Notes under the pieces: model-generated
What the model saw: the letters and a program-made list of their open reading frames with translations, nothing else
The model's database searches: none
Told to the model about the DNA's origin: nothing
Part shown: in pieces, positions 16,596 to 25,027 of the stretch
Layout: the number at the start of each line of letters is the position of its first letter
Numbering within the stretch: the first letter of the stretch is position 1
DNA from: Streptomyces sp. CB01580
GTDB taxonomy: Bacteria; Actinomycetota; Actinomycetes; Streptomycetales; Streptomycetaceae
Assembly: GCF_001905795.1 (NCBI RefSeq)
Contig: NZ_LIXJ01000014.1
Location: 117,266 to 181,265 of the forward strand
Direction: 5' to 3'
DNA length: 64,000 nucleotides
Position numbers and translations under genes: made by a program

Positions 16596-17807
16596 ATGGC
16601 CGAAGTCGCCGCCCGTCCTGTCGTCACGCTGGCCGCGCCGCTCGGCCGCGGCCGGGACGGGGCAGGTGCCCCGCGGCTCCTGCGTCGGGCCGGCAAGCAC
16701 CTGCTCGTCCAGCGAGGCGACGCCGAGCTGGTCGCCGTCGACCCGGGCACCACCCGTCCAGACCCCGTCGGTCCGAACTCCGTCGATCCGGACTCTGCCC
16801 GTCCCTGCCCTGCCGACCCCTGCCCTGCCGGTCCGGACACCGCCGGTGCGGACTCCGAGGACGCCGCCGTGATCCGTTTCCCCGCGCCCTGGCCCAGCCG
16901 CTACGGCACCTGCGCGGTGGCGCCGGACGGCAATCTCGCGGTCTTCGCCGGGGTACACGCGCTGCGCGCCGTGGATCCGGCGGGCGAGGTGCGCTGGGAG
17001 ATCCGGCACGGCTGCTGGGACGACGCCTGCCACACGCTCCACACCACGTACGACGAGTACGCGTCGGACCATTCGCACGGGTACGCGGACAAGGGCTCCG
17101 CCGTGTTCTCGGCGGACGGCACGCTCGTGTGGGCCCACATACGCGGCCCCCTCGCGGCGACCGGTCCCGATCCCGAGGCGCAGGACGAGTGGCTGGTCGT
17201 CGACGCCGCCGACGGCCGGGTGCTCGGCCGCGTCGACGCGGAGACCGCGGCCGTCGGTTCGGAACACGTCCCGCACCCCGACCCCGCTCGTATGGGGCTG
17301 TGCGTCGGCGAGGGCCAGGACGGCGTGCCGATGCTGTGGGGCCGGTGGGACGGGCAACGGCTCTCCGTCGAGCGGTTCTGCGACGACGAGCGGATCCTGA
17401 TGGCGGTGAGCCCCTCGGGCGACCGGTTCCTGACGGTCACCCACTGCGAGGAGACGCTCGCCGTGCACCGTACCGAGGACGGTTCCGTGCTCTGCGAACT
17501 CGACGCCCAGGACGGCGTCGCTCGCCACCCCGAGGCCGATCCCGACGACCTCGACGCCGACGTGGCCCTCTGGGACTACACGGGTGGCTTCCTCGACGAG
17601 GAGACCGTCGTCGCGGGAACGTCGGAACGGGACTGGGAGTACGGCGAGCAGCGCCACTGGCTGGTGAGCGCGGACGCGGCGGGGATGCGGGTGAGCGCGC
17701 GGATCACGTACCCGTTCCCTGTGTCCGGCGGTGCCACGGCCCTCGGCGACGGCACCTGGTACACGGTCTCGGAAACCGGCGACGCCCTGCACGTGTGGAG
17801 CCGTTGA
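16596..17807 (+). CDS. Cytoplasmic protein with beta-propeller-like repeats, function unknown
   Basis: The 403-residue product starts at an ATG with GAGAGGG upstream. It has recurring strand motifs such as GTCAVAPDGNLAVFAG, GSAVFSADGTLVWAHI, RILMAVSPSGDRFLTV and ALGDGTWYTVSETGDALHVWS, the rhythm of WD40/quinoprotein-type propeller blades. No signal peptide or membrane helix is seen. Residues about 50-90 are a Pro/Asp repeat insert (DPVGPNSVDPDSARPCPADP). I do not recognise a specific family function. A structural or binding role is the safest reading. Confidence 0.65.
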   Translation: MAEVAARPVVTLAAPLGRGRDGAGAPRLLRRAGKHLLVQRGDAELVAVDPGTTRPDPVGPNSVDPDSARPCPADPCPAGPDTAGADSEDAAVIRFPAPWPSRYGTCAVAPDGNLAVFAGVHALRAVDPAGEVRWEIRHGCWDDACHTLHTTYDEYASDHSHGYADKGSAVFSADGTLVWAHIRGPLAATGPDPEAQDEWLVVDAADGRVLGRVDAETAAVGSEHVPHPDPARMGLCVGEGQDGVPMLWGRWDGQRLSVERFCDDERILMAVSPSGDRFLTVTHCEETLAVHRTEDGSVLCELDAQDGVARHPEADPDDLDADVALWDYTGGFLDEETVVAGTSERDWEYGEQRHWLVSADAAGMRVSARITYPFPVSGGATALGDGTWYTVSETGDALHVWSR

Positions 17808-18007
17808 CCGCGTCGCCCACGCCCCCACCCGCATGCCCCGGACACGCCACCCGGCCCCGGCACACCACCCCGGCACACAGGGTCCGCCCCGTACACCCCG
17901 CTCACCGGGCACGCCCCCGTACGCCCGGCCGTACGCCCGCCCAACCGGCATCCACCGGCCGGCACTCACCGGCCGGGCACGCGCCGCGCTGTCCGCCGGT
18001 GCCGACG

Positions 18008-18580
18008 TCACGCGCCGGGCGGCGTCCACCCCGGGTCCCGGCCGGTCAGCGCCAGCACCCGCTCGAACGGACCGGCCCCTTCCGGTACCGGGTGCGGCTC
18101 GCCGAACACCTTCATCTCCCGGGCCATCGGCGCCATCGCGGCCAGTGCCGGGCCGATCTCGTCCAGCACGGACTCGTCCGGGACGAACTCCTGGCCGGTG
18201 GCCCGCGCCAGGTCCCAGGCGTGGACGGTCAGATCGCCCAGCACCATGTTCCCGACGGTCCTGGCCGGGAGCGCCATGCGCCCCGTCGTGCCTTCCTCGG
18301 CACCGGGCGCGGCCCACGCCGCGGCCAGCTTCACGGTCTCCTCACGGAAACGGGCCCGCCAGTCGCCCGTCACCGCCTCCGGCACCTCTCCGAAGTCCGT
18401 CTCCCCCTTGGCCGCCAGGGCCTGGAAATTGACGACGACCTGGAAGAGGTGGTTGATCAAGGCCCGCACGTCGTACTCCGCACACGGCGTGGGGTCCCCG
18501 AGACCTGTGTCGGTGATCCCGTCCATCACGGGAACGGCCCGGTCGGCGGCCGCTTCGAGCAACTCGCTGATCTTCTTCAT
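18008..18580 (-). CDS. TIGR03086-like metal-binding protein (mycothiol-dependent isomerase/DinB fold)
   Basis: The 190-residue protein has TPCAEYDVRALINHLFQVV at the N-terminus and LTVHAWDLARATGQ later, the His-bearing helices of the maleylpyruvate-isomerase-N/DinB four-helix bundle common in actinobacteria. Members bind a divalent metal and often use mycothiol, but the reaction is unknown for this subgroup. The ATG at 18580 is divergent from an AraC-type gene 88 bases away, suggesting shared control. The gap on its 3' side (17808-18007) is C-rich quasi-repetitive sequence without a gene. Confidence 0.8.
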   Translation of the reverse strand: MKKISELLEAAADRAVPVMDGITDTGLGDPTPCAEYDVRALINHLFQVVVNFQALAAKGETDFGEVPEAVTGDWRARFREETVKLAAAWAAPGAEEGTTGRMALPARTVGNMVLGDLTVHAWDLARATGQEFVPDESVLDEIGPALAAMAPMAREMKVFGEPHPVPEGAGPFERVLALTGRDPGWTPPGA

Positions 18581-18668
18581 GCGTCGAGCCTGCACGCCAC
18601 GACGGCCCGACGCTTGAAAAAACACGACACCCGCGGCCCCGGCCCGCCGCGGCCGTAGGATCGCCGAC

Positions 18669-19496
18669 ATGGCCGGTCCTCGACGCGACACCAGAGGCAT
18701 CGTCGACGCCACCGAACTCTTCACGCGGGTACGTTTCCGGCGCCGCGAGCCCGCGCCCGCCCTGCGGCCGTACCTGGAGCACTACTGGCTCATCGACTGG
18801 GACCTGGCGAAGCCGTACGCCTCCCATCTGGTGCCGCACCCGTCCGTGAACGTGGTCTTCCAGCGCTACGCGGCGCCTCCGGCGCACGGCAACGGATACG
18901 CCGAGGTCTCCGGCATCGCTCCGGGGCTCTTCGTACAGAAGCTGGAGGGACGGGGCCGGGTCTGCGGCGTGCAGTTCAGACCCGGCGGGTTCCGCCCGTT
19001 CGCACCGGACCGGCCGGTCTCCGACTGGACGGGGCGGCGTCTTGCCGTCGACGAGGTGTTCGTCCCGCCCGTCCCGCCGCCGGCCGTCCTGGACCCCGCC
19101 GACGAGGACGCCCGGGTCGCGGCGCTCGACGCGTACCTGCTGGCGCTCGGCCCGGAGCCGGACCCGCAGGCGGACCGGGCGATGGCCCTGGTCGACCTGG
19201 TACGCACGGATCGCACGGTGCGCCGGGTCGACGAACTCGCCCGAGCCGAGGGTGTGTCGCCGCGCTCGCTGCAACGGCTCTTCGCCGCGTACGTCGGCGT
19301 CGGCCCCAAGTGGGTCATCCTCCGCTACCGCATCCACGAGGCGCTGGAACGGGCCGAGTCGGACCCGGCCGTGGACTGGGCGGCACTCGCGGCGGAGCTC
19401 GGATACAGCGACCAGGCCCATCTGATCAGGGATTTCACGGCGACGGTCGGCGTCTCCCCGACGGCCTTCGCCCAAACCGCCGTCCCGACGTCCTAG
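18669..19496 (+). CDS. AraC-family transcriptional regulator
   Basis: The 275-residue protein has an N-terminal sensor-like domain (FRRREPAPALRPYLEHYWLIDWDL; HPSVNVVFQRY; GVQFRPGGFRPF) and a C-terminal AraC double helix-turn-helix from about residue 178 (VRRVDELARAEGVSPRSLQR, then WAALAAELGYSDQAHLIRDF). The organisation is that of the DUF6597-type AraC regulators. Ligand and targets are unknown; the divergent metal-binding protein gene is the obvious first candidate. Confidence 0.88.
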   Translation: MAGPRRDTRGIVDATELFTRVRFRRREPAPALRPYLEHYWLIDWDLAKPYASHLVPHPSVNVVFQRYAAPPAHGNGYAEVSGIAPGLFVQKLEGRGRVCGVQFRPGGFRPFAPDRPVSDWTGRRLAVDEVFVPPVPPPAVLDPADEDARVAALDAYLLALGPEPDPQADRAMALVDLVRTDRTVRRVDELARAEGVSPRSLQRLFAAYVGVGPKWVILRYRIHEALERAESDPAVDWAALAAELGYSDQAHLIRDFTATVGVSPTAFAQTAVPTS

Positions 19497-19533
19497 CCCC
19501 CACCCGTCGCACGGGGCGCGACCAGCCGGCGGG

Positions 19534-19652
19534 TCACGCATCGTTCCTGGACACGGACCGCCTCTGAGCACGGACACCCCTTGGGCACGGACCGCCCTCG
19601 GCCACGGACGGCCCCTGGGCGCACATCGCTCCTGACCACGGACGGCCCTTGG
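19534..19652. repeat. Seven tandem 17-bp repeats
   Basis: Units of exactly 17 bases resembling CCACGGACGGCCCCTGG start at 19534, 19551, 19568, 19585, 19602, 19619 and 19636. Copies are diverged but always in register. The array sits between the convergent AraC and GNAT genes (gap 19497-19783), where I see nothing else. Confidence 0.82.
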
Positions 19653-19783
19653 GCGCTCGTGGCCCTGTATCCCGGTGTCCGGGTATCCCGCCCCACAATC
19701 ACTCACTCGCCCACGCCCACCCACGTCGTCCGGCTGCGCGCCGGCTCCTGTTCCTCCCGGCGCCTCGGCTTCCTCCTGACGCC

Positions 19784-20254
19784 TCAGCCCGCCTCCACCG
19801 CCTTGTCGAAGTGGAACGCGACGATGTCCAGCCGTTCCCGCAGGTAGAAACGGTGAGCATCGGTACGGTGCGTGCCCGAGTCGAGGTTGAGGTGCAGGCA
19901 ACCGGCCTGCTTCGCCCGCTCCTCAAGATATGCGAGAAGCTCTCGGCCGACACCGGTCGAGCGGGCGTGCCCGGCGGTGACCAGATCGTCCACGTACAGC
20001 ATGCGGATCAGGCTGGTGTTGTCGACGACGCGCCAGCCGGCCGCGCCCACGCAGACGCCCTCGTCGTCATAGGCGGCGCTGAATCGCAGCCCCTGCGCGT
20101 ATCCCTTCTCGTACACCTCCTCGAAGAGTTCCGCGGTGAGGTGCGGCCGGAGTTCGCGCAGGACCGGAAGCAGGTCGTCACGCAGCCGCGCATCATCGGG
20201 GCCGAGGTCGAGGATCTTCACACGGGGATTCGCATGCGCAGTCGCCGAAGTCAT
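19784..20254 (-). CDS. GNAT-family N-acetyltransferase
   Basis: The 156-residue size is standard for a single GNAT domain. The central strand LIRMLYVDDLVTAGHARSTG leads to the acetyl-CoA pyrophosphate loop RSTGVGRELLAYLEERA, followed by LNLDSGTHRTDAHRFYLRERL, typical of the small-molecule acetyltransferase branch. The substrate is unknown. The gene is divergent from the Mut7-C gene. Confidence 0.85.
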   Translation of the reverse strand: MTSATAHANPRVKILDLGPDDARLRDDLLPVLRELRPHLTAELFEEVYEKGYAQGLRFSAAYDDEGVCVGAAGWRVVDNTSLIRMLYVDDLVTAGHARSTGVGRELLAYLEERAKQAGCLHLNLDSGTHRTDAHRFYLRERLDIVAFHFDKAVEAG

Positions 20255-20429
20255 GGGGGCACTGTAGGCAACGGGGCCCGCCCACGCAGCCGCGTCGGCA
20301 CCCGCGAGAACCTGCCCCGGTACGGTTCCGCCACCCTGCGGCCACTGCGGTCACCGGTTCACGGCACCCGCTGGATCCCGGCGCCGAATTCCCTGGCTGT
20401 GGTGCCGGGTCCGATGACATCCTGACGAG

Positions 20430-21302
20430 GTGAACGGACCCGAGATCCAATTCGAAGTCGCCCCCGAGCTGCGCCCCTTCGTCTCGCCTGATCGCCGCCG
20501 GGGACGCTCGACCGTGGCCACCGACGGCTCCTCCACCCTCGGCCATGTCGTGGAGTCGCTCGGCATCCCGCTCACCGAAGCCGGGCAGATCCTGGTCGAC
20601 GGCCGTCCGGTGTCCGTCTCGCACATCCCTGGCGCGGGCGAATCGGTCCAGGTACGCGCCGTGGAACGCCCCCAGCGCGTCCCCGGGGCGCCTCTGCGCT
20701 TCCTTCTCGACGTCCACCTCGGCACGCTCGCCCGGCGGCTGCGGCTGCTGGGGGTCGACGCCGCGTACGAGAGCGAGGACATCGGCGACGCCGCGCTGGC
20801 CGCCCGGTCGGCGGACGAGCGCCGCGTACTGCTCTCCCGGGACCGAGGGCTCCTGCACCGGCGGGAGATCTGGGCCGGGGCATACGTGTACAGCGACCGA
20901 CCGGAGGACCAACTGCGCGATGTGCTGGAACGGTTCGCCCCGCGCCTGGCCCCCTGGACCAGGTGCACGGCCTGCAACGGACCGCTGAAGCAGGCCGACA
21001 AGGACTCCGTCAGCGACCTACTGGAGCATGGCACCCGACGCTCCTACGACGTCTTCGCGCAGTGCACGGAATGCGACCGCGTCTACTGGCGAGGGGCCCA
21101 CCACTCCCACCTCGACGCGATCGTCGCGAAGGCACTCCGCGACTTCGCGCCCGCGGCCCCGGACGACGACCGGGAGGGCGACGCGGGACCCGACGGGGGG
21201 AACGGCCAAAGGAGCGCCCCGGGGGACGACGCCCCGCAGGACGAGGACAGCGCGCCGTCGGCCCCGTCCGAGGTCTCCAAAACCCCCGGAGCCACCGGCT
21301 GA
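20430..21302 (+). CDS. Mut7-C RNase-domain protein with ubiquitin-like N-terminal domain
   Basis: The 290-residue protein has an N-terminal MoaD/ubiquitin-like domain (residues 1-85, including VVESLGIPLTEAGQILVDGRPVS), then the Mut7-C PIN-like domain (FLLDVHLGTLARRLRLLG, with SRDRGLL as the next acidic/Arg cluster) and a zinc ribbon (CTACNGPL ... CTECDRVYW). This two-domain layout is a recognised prokaryotic family; an RNase function rests on fold similarity only. The last 45 residues are an acidic disordered tail. Start: ATG-like GTG with GACGAG upstream. Confidence 0.87.
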   Translation: MNGPEIQFEVAPELRPFVSPDRRRGRSTVATDGSSTLGHVVESLGIPLTEAGQILVDGRPVSVSHIPGAGESVQVRAVERPQRVPGAPLRFLLDVHLGTLARRLRLLGVDAAYESEDIGDAALAARSADERRVLLSRDRGLLHRREIWAGAYVYSDRPEDQLRDVLERFAPRLAPWTRCTACNGPLKQADKDSVSDLLEHGTRRSYDVFAQCTECDRVYWRGAHHSHLDAIVAKALRDFAPAAPDDDREGDAGPDGGNGQRSAPGDDAPQDEDSAPSAPSEVSKTPGATG

Positions 21303-21486
21303 CAGCCCCGTCCCCACATCCCCCTGCCGCTGACCTGCCTCTGCCTCTGACTCTGCCCCACCTTCGCCACTCGGCTCCTCACCTCGACCCCTTCCGGCGC
21401 CAGGACCTGTCGTCGAAGTGCCGTCGTTCGGCCGGAGGTCGGGCCGTACGGCGTCCGTCCGGTGCGGGCGATCGCGAGGTGGAGAA

Positions 21487-21515
21487 TCGTCCTCGCATCG
21501 GACACACGAGGACGA
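21487..21515. terminator. Hairpin between convergent Mut7-C and TetR genes
   Basis: The 9-base arms 21487-21495 and 21507-21515 are perfectly complementary around an 11-base loop. It is the only clear structure in the 306-base gap 21303-21608, which holds no supportable gene. Confidence 0.5.
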
Positions 21516-21608
21516 CTCCGACAACACCGCGAGCGTGCATGACAGGCGTTGCATGACGGGCGTCACGCGGTAGGTGTCGCACGGCAGGCGGCAGTTCGAC
21601 GACGGGGC

Positions 21609-22181
21609 CTACGGCTGCTCGGCGGTCAGGTAGCGCTGAATGGTGGGCGCGAGCCAGGCGATCACTTCTTCGCGCGACATCGCGACGGCGGGCTCGATCC
21701 GCAGGACATAGCGCGTGAGGGCCATGCCCAGGATCTGCGAGGCGGCGAGAGCCGCCCGGCGCGGGGCATCGGCCGGGTCGGGGCACACGCCGGCGGCTAT
21801 CGGGCCGATCTGCTCGGCGAAGACCTCTCTCATCCGCTCGGCCCCCGCGTCATTGGTGACGGCGACCCTGAGCAGGGCGGTGAGCACGTCATCGCCCTCC
21901 CACCGGTCCAGGAAATGCGTCACGAGCACGGCACCGACGTGCTTGCCCGGCAGCGCTCCCAGCTCGGGAACGAGCAGATCGATCTCGGAGGCAGCCGCGA
22001 ACAGCCTCTCCTTGTTCCCGTAGTAGCGCATCACCATCGACGGGTCGATGTTCGCGTCGCGGGCGATGGCCCGGATGGTGGCGCGCTCGTAGCCGTCGGC
22101 GGCGAACCGCTCGCGCGCGGCTTCGAGAATCGCGGCCTTGGTGGCGTCCGAACGGCGGGGGGCGGTGGGCTTACTGTTCAC
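21609..22181 (-). CDS. TetR-family repressor, likely controlling the divergent monooxygenase
   Basis: The 190-residue protein has the TetR N-terminal DNA-binding domain: TKAAILEAARERFAADGYERATIRAIARDANIDPSMVMRYYG, followed by the K(E/D)-L-F-transition (NKERLFAAA). The C-terminal ligand domain is ordinary for the family. The GTG start at 22181 lies 3 bases from the first of four matching palindromes in the divergent promoter region, a classic autoregulated TetR layout. The inducer is unknown, perhaps the monooxygenase substrate. Confidence 0.9.
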   Translation of the reverse strand: MNSKPTAPRRSDATKAAILEAARERFAADGYERATIRAIARDANIDPSMVMRYYGNKERLFAAASEIDLLVPELGALPGKHVGAVLVTHFLDRWEGDDVLTALLRVAVTNDAGAERMREVFAEQIGPIAAGVCPDPADAPRRAALAASQILGMALTRYVLRIEPAVAMSREEVIAWLAPTIQRYLTAEQP

Positions 22182-22183
22182 AC

Positions 22184-22209
22184 CAACAACTGTAGGCCAA
22201 CAACCGTTG
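22184..22209. promoter_or_regulatory. Operator pair 1 of the TetR/monooxygenase intergenic region
   Basis: Two 12-base palindromes of the form CAACA-N2-(T/C)GTTG lie 14 bases apart: CAACAACTGTAG at 22184 (one mismatch) and CAACAACCGTTG at 22198. They sit next to the TetR start codon. TetR binding is inferred from position and symmetry. Confidence 0.7.
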
Positions 22210-22239
22210 ACACTCCAGCCCCGACGGGGCTACCGTTGC

Positions 22240-22265
22240 CAACAAGTGTTGACCAACGCACGTTG
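22240..22265. promoter_or_regulatory. Operator pair 2 of the TetR/monooxygenase intergenic region
   Basis: CAACAAGTGTTG at 22240 and CAACGCACGTTG at 22254 repeat the same motif with the same 14-base step. Both are perfect palindromes in their outer bases. They lie 42 bases before the monooxygenase ATG. Confidence 0.72.
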
Positions 22266-22306
22266 GCATCAAGGTGACCACTCACGGCCGGGCCCAGGAG
22301 GCAGCC

Positions 22307-23764
22307 ATGACCACCACCCCGAGCACCTCACCCGACACTGTCGACGTACTCGTCGTGGGCGCCGGCCCCACCGGCCTGCTGCTCGCGGGCGACCTGGCCG
22401 CCCAGGGCCTCTCCGTCACGCTCGTGGAGCGCCGCCCGCACGGGATCAGCAACGTGACGCGGGCATTCGCCGTGCACGCCCGCACGCTCGAACTGCTCGA
22501 CGCCCGCGGCCTGGCCGACGAACTCGTCGGCGCGGGCACACCCCTCTCCTCCATACGCTTCTTCGGCAGGCTCTCGCTCGATCTCTCCGGGCTGCGCACG
22601 CGCTTCCCCTTCGTGCTGATCGCCCCGCAGTACGAGGTGGAACGCCTGCTGGAGCGCCGCGCCCGTACCGCGGGCGTCCGCTTCCGTCACGAGACGCGGC
22701 TGACCTCGCTCCACCAGAGCCCCGCGTCGGACACGGTCACCGCCGGACTGCGCGAGGCCGACGGCGGCACGAGCACGATCGACGCCCGCTATCTCGTCGG
22801 CACCGACGGTGTGCGCAGCCAGGTCCGTGAGGTGCTCGGTCTGCCGTTCCCCGGCGTTTCCGTGATCCGGTCGCTCGTCCTCGCGGACGTCCGGCTCGCA
22901 AAGGAGCCTCCCGGTGTCCTGACCGTCGACGGGGACGGGGACGCCTTCGCCTTCATCGCCCCCTTCGGCGACGGCTGGTTCCGCGTGATGGGCTGGGACC
23001 GCGGGCACCAGTCCGCCGACAGCACCCCCGCAGACCTGGAAGAACTGCGCGGGGTCGCCCGCCGCGCCCTCGGCACCGACTACGGCATGCACGACGCGCG
23101 CTGGATCTCGCGTTTCCACAGCGACGAACGCCAGGTGCCCGCCTACCGCACGGGCCGGGTCTTCCTCGCCGGGGACGCCGCCCACGTCCACTCGCCCGCG
23201 GGCGGCCAGGGCATGAACACAGGCCTTCAGGACGCCGCGAACCTCTCCTGGAAGCTCGCCGCGGTCCTGCGAGGACACACGGCCTCCCCGGAGGCGCTCC
23301 TCGACAGCTACCACGAGGAACGCCACCCGGTCGGCGCACAGGTGCTTCGCTCCAGCGGAGCACTCATCCGTCTCGCCATGGCCAAAGGCCCGCTCCAGCG
23401 TGCGGCCCGGACGGCCGCCACGACGCTGCTGTCCCACGTCCGGCCGGCCTCCGGCAAGGTCATCGGCATGGTGTCCGGGCTCGCGATCTCCTACGCCGCC
23501 CCGCGCGGGACCCACCCCCTGACCTTGCGACGAGCCCCCGACCTGAGCCTGCGGGAGGGCCGCCTCCACCAGTTGCTCCGCGGCGGCACCTTCACCCTCG
23601 TCACGCCCGCCGACACCCCGACTCCGGCCACGCCCACCCCGCTGGCGCACGCCCACTGGAAGGACGGCCGCACCACCACCCTGCTCATCCGGCCCGACGG
23701 CTACATCGCCTGGGCGAGCGAGCGCCCCGACCCGGCGGCGCTACAGGCCGCACTCACCCGATGA
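22307..23764 (+). CDS. FAD-dependent aromatic monooxygenase
   Basis: The 485-residue flavoprotein hydroxylase of the PheA/RdmE class has all three signatures: the GxGxxG dinucleotide fold VLVVGAGPTGLLLAGDLAAQG, the DG motif LVGTDGVRSQVREVLG, and the GD motif FLAGDAAHVHSPAGGQGMN. A short thioredoxin-like C-terminal end follows. It would use NAD(P)H and O2 to hydroxylate an aromatic or polyketide-like substrate, perhaps for detoxification, since no biosynthetic neighbours are present. ATG 22307 is preceded by CAGGAGG at ideal spacing. Expression is likely repressed by the divergent TetR protein. Confidence 0.92.
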   Translation: MTTTPSTSPDTVDVLVVGAGPTGLLLAGDLAAQGLSVTLVERRPHGISNVTRAFAVHARTLELLDARGLADELVGAGTPLSSIRFFGRLSLDLSGLRTRFPFVLIAPQYEVERLLERRARTAGVRFRHETRLTSLHQSPASDTVTAGLREADGGTSTIDARYLVGTDGVRSQVREVLGLPFPGVSVIRSLVLADVRLAKEPPGVLTVDGDGDAFAFIAPFGDGWFRVMGWDRGHQSADSTPADLEELRGVARRALGTDYGMHDARWISRFHSDERQVPAYRTGRVFLAGDAAHVHSPAGGQGMNTGLQDAANLSWKLAAVLRGHTASPEALLDSYHEERHPVGAQVLRSSGALIRLAMAKGPLQRAARTAATTLLSHVRPASGKVIGMVSGLAISYAAPRGTHPLTLRRAPDLSLREGRLHQLLRGGTFTLVTPADTPTPATPTPLAHAHWKDGRTTTLLIRPDGYIAWASERPDPAALQAALTR

Positions 23765-23844
23765 CCCCACCCCGCCCCCGACGGCACCAGCACCGCACAC
23801 ACCCGCCCGACTCTCCCACGCCCCAGCGCGCCCCTGACCAGGCA

Positions 23845-24411
23845 TCAGAACGCGTACTCGTCCCCAGTGGCCGGAGCCAGCACCTCGTACTCGTTGTTGT
23901 CCGGATTCCGGTCGGTCGCCCCTCCGTTCCACAGGGTGTCGATTCGCACGACGACCTCGTCCGGCCGCCCGGCCAGCTGGAGTTCCAGAGCCAGTTGCCG
24001 CCCGTCCCGGGCATCGGCGCGCAGCGCGGCCGTCCGGCACAGCACGGTCCGCCGGTCGGCCTGGAGGCAGCCCTCCGACAGTTCCTGCCGTCCGGAGAGT
24101 GCTACGGATGTGCGTACCCGCAGGGTCACGCCGTCCAGGTCGGAGGGACCGTGGTTCCGGCTCTGCACCCAGACCCCGAGCCCCGTTCCCCACAACGAGA
24201 CGTGCCCGTGATGCGACACGTCCGCCTCGGGCGCGATACCACCAGCCACGGGCCCACCCACCGGTTTCGTCGCCGGATCCACCACCGATACACCCGCACG
24301 CCCGGCAGCGGCCGCGCGCCCCGTTCCCAATACCACGGCCACGGCCAGAGCCACGACCACGGCCACACCGACGCCGGACACCATGGGCGCGGCTCTACGT
24401 GTCATTGCCAT
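23845..24411 (-). CDS. Exported protein with DUF11-like beta-sandwich domain
   Basis: The 188-residue product has an N-terminal signal or anchor (residues 12-37, VSGVGVAVVVALAVAVVLG). After it comes one beta-rich domain with VQSRNHGPSDLDGVTLRV, similar to the start of DUF11 repeats in cell-surface proteins, and two Cys (EGCLQADRRTVLCRT) likely to form a disulfide. It ends in an acidic tail. The function is unknown. A second Met two codons in could also be the start. It is convergent with the monooxygenase gene. Confidence 0.6.
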   Translation of the reverse strand: MAMTRRAAPMVSGVGVAVVVALAVAVVLGTGRAAAAGRAGVSVVDPATKPVGGPVAGGIAPEADVSHHGHVSLWGTGLGVWVQSRNHGPSDLDGVTLRVRTSVALSGRQELSEGCLQADRRTVLCRTAALRADARDGRQLALELQLAGRPDEVVVRIDTLWNGGATDRNPDNNEYEVLAPATGDEYAF

Positions 24412-24529
24412 GCACTGAAGATACCGATTGCCCGAAATTATCCTTATTTACCCACTAGTTCGGCGTGCCTCCCTGCCGGCCTCTCCCCCCCTTCGCCCCC
24501 TTCCCCTCCCTCGTGACACGCTGACGCCC

Positions 24530-24865
24530 ATGTCCGTAGCCCGTTCTGTCGTCCTCTTCGTCATCGCCGCGCTCTTCGAGATCGGCGGTGCGTGGCTCGT
24601 CTGGCAAGGCGTGCGCGAGCACCGGGGCTGGATCTGGATCGGCGCGGGCGTCATCGCGCTCGGCGTCTACGGCTTCGCCGCCACACTCCAGCCGGAAGGG
24701 GAGTTCGGCCGCATCCTCGCCGCGTACGGCGGTGTCTTCGTGGCGGGCTCGATCGCCTGGGGCATGGTCGCCGACGGCTACCGCCCCGACCGCTGGGACG
24801 TGATCGGCGCGCTGATCTGCCTGGCCGGCATGGCCGTGATCATGTACGCCCCCCGCAGCCACTGA
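24530..24865 (+). CDS. YnfA-family (UPF0060) small membrane protein
   Basis: The 111-residue protein has four predicted membrane helices and the family sequence FVIAALFEIGGAWLVWQGVRE near the N-terminus, with YGGVFVAGSIAWGMVADGYRPDRWD near the C-terminus. Length matches the UPF0060 family. The fold resembles small multidrug-resistance transporters, but the substrate is unsettled. No good ribosome site precedes the ATG, so the message may have little or no leader. Confidence 0.92.
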   Translation: MSVARSVVLFVIAALFEIGGAWLVWQGVREHRGWIWIGAGVIALGVYGFAATLQPEGEFGRILAAYGGVFVAGSIAWGMVADGYRPDRWDVIGALICLAGMAVIMYAPRSH

Positions 24866-25027
24866 CCACACGCGACAGCGACCATCGACCAGGCAAGGCG
24901 GCCGACCGGGTACGAGCGCCCACCAAGTACGAGCACCGACCGGGCAGGACCACCGACCACACGCAACCGCCGCCCCGGCGCCTGCCTATCCTGGCCCGGT
25001 ACCGATCAGCTGCCCGAGGAGACCGTC

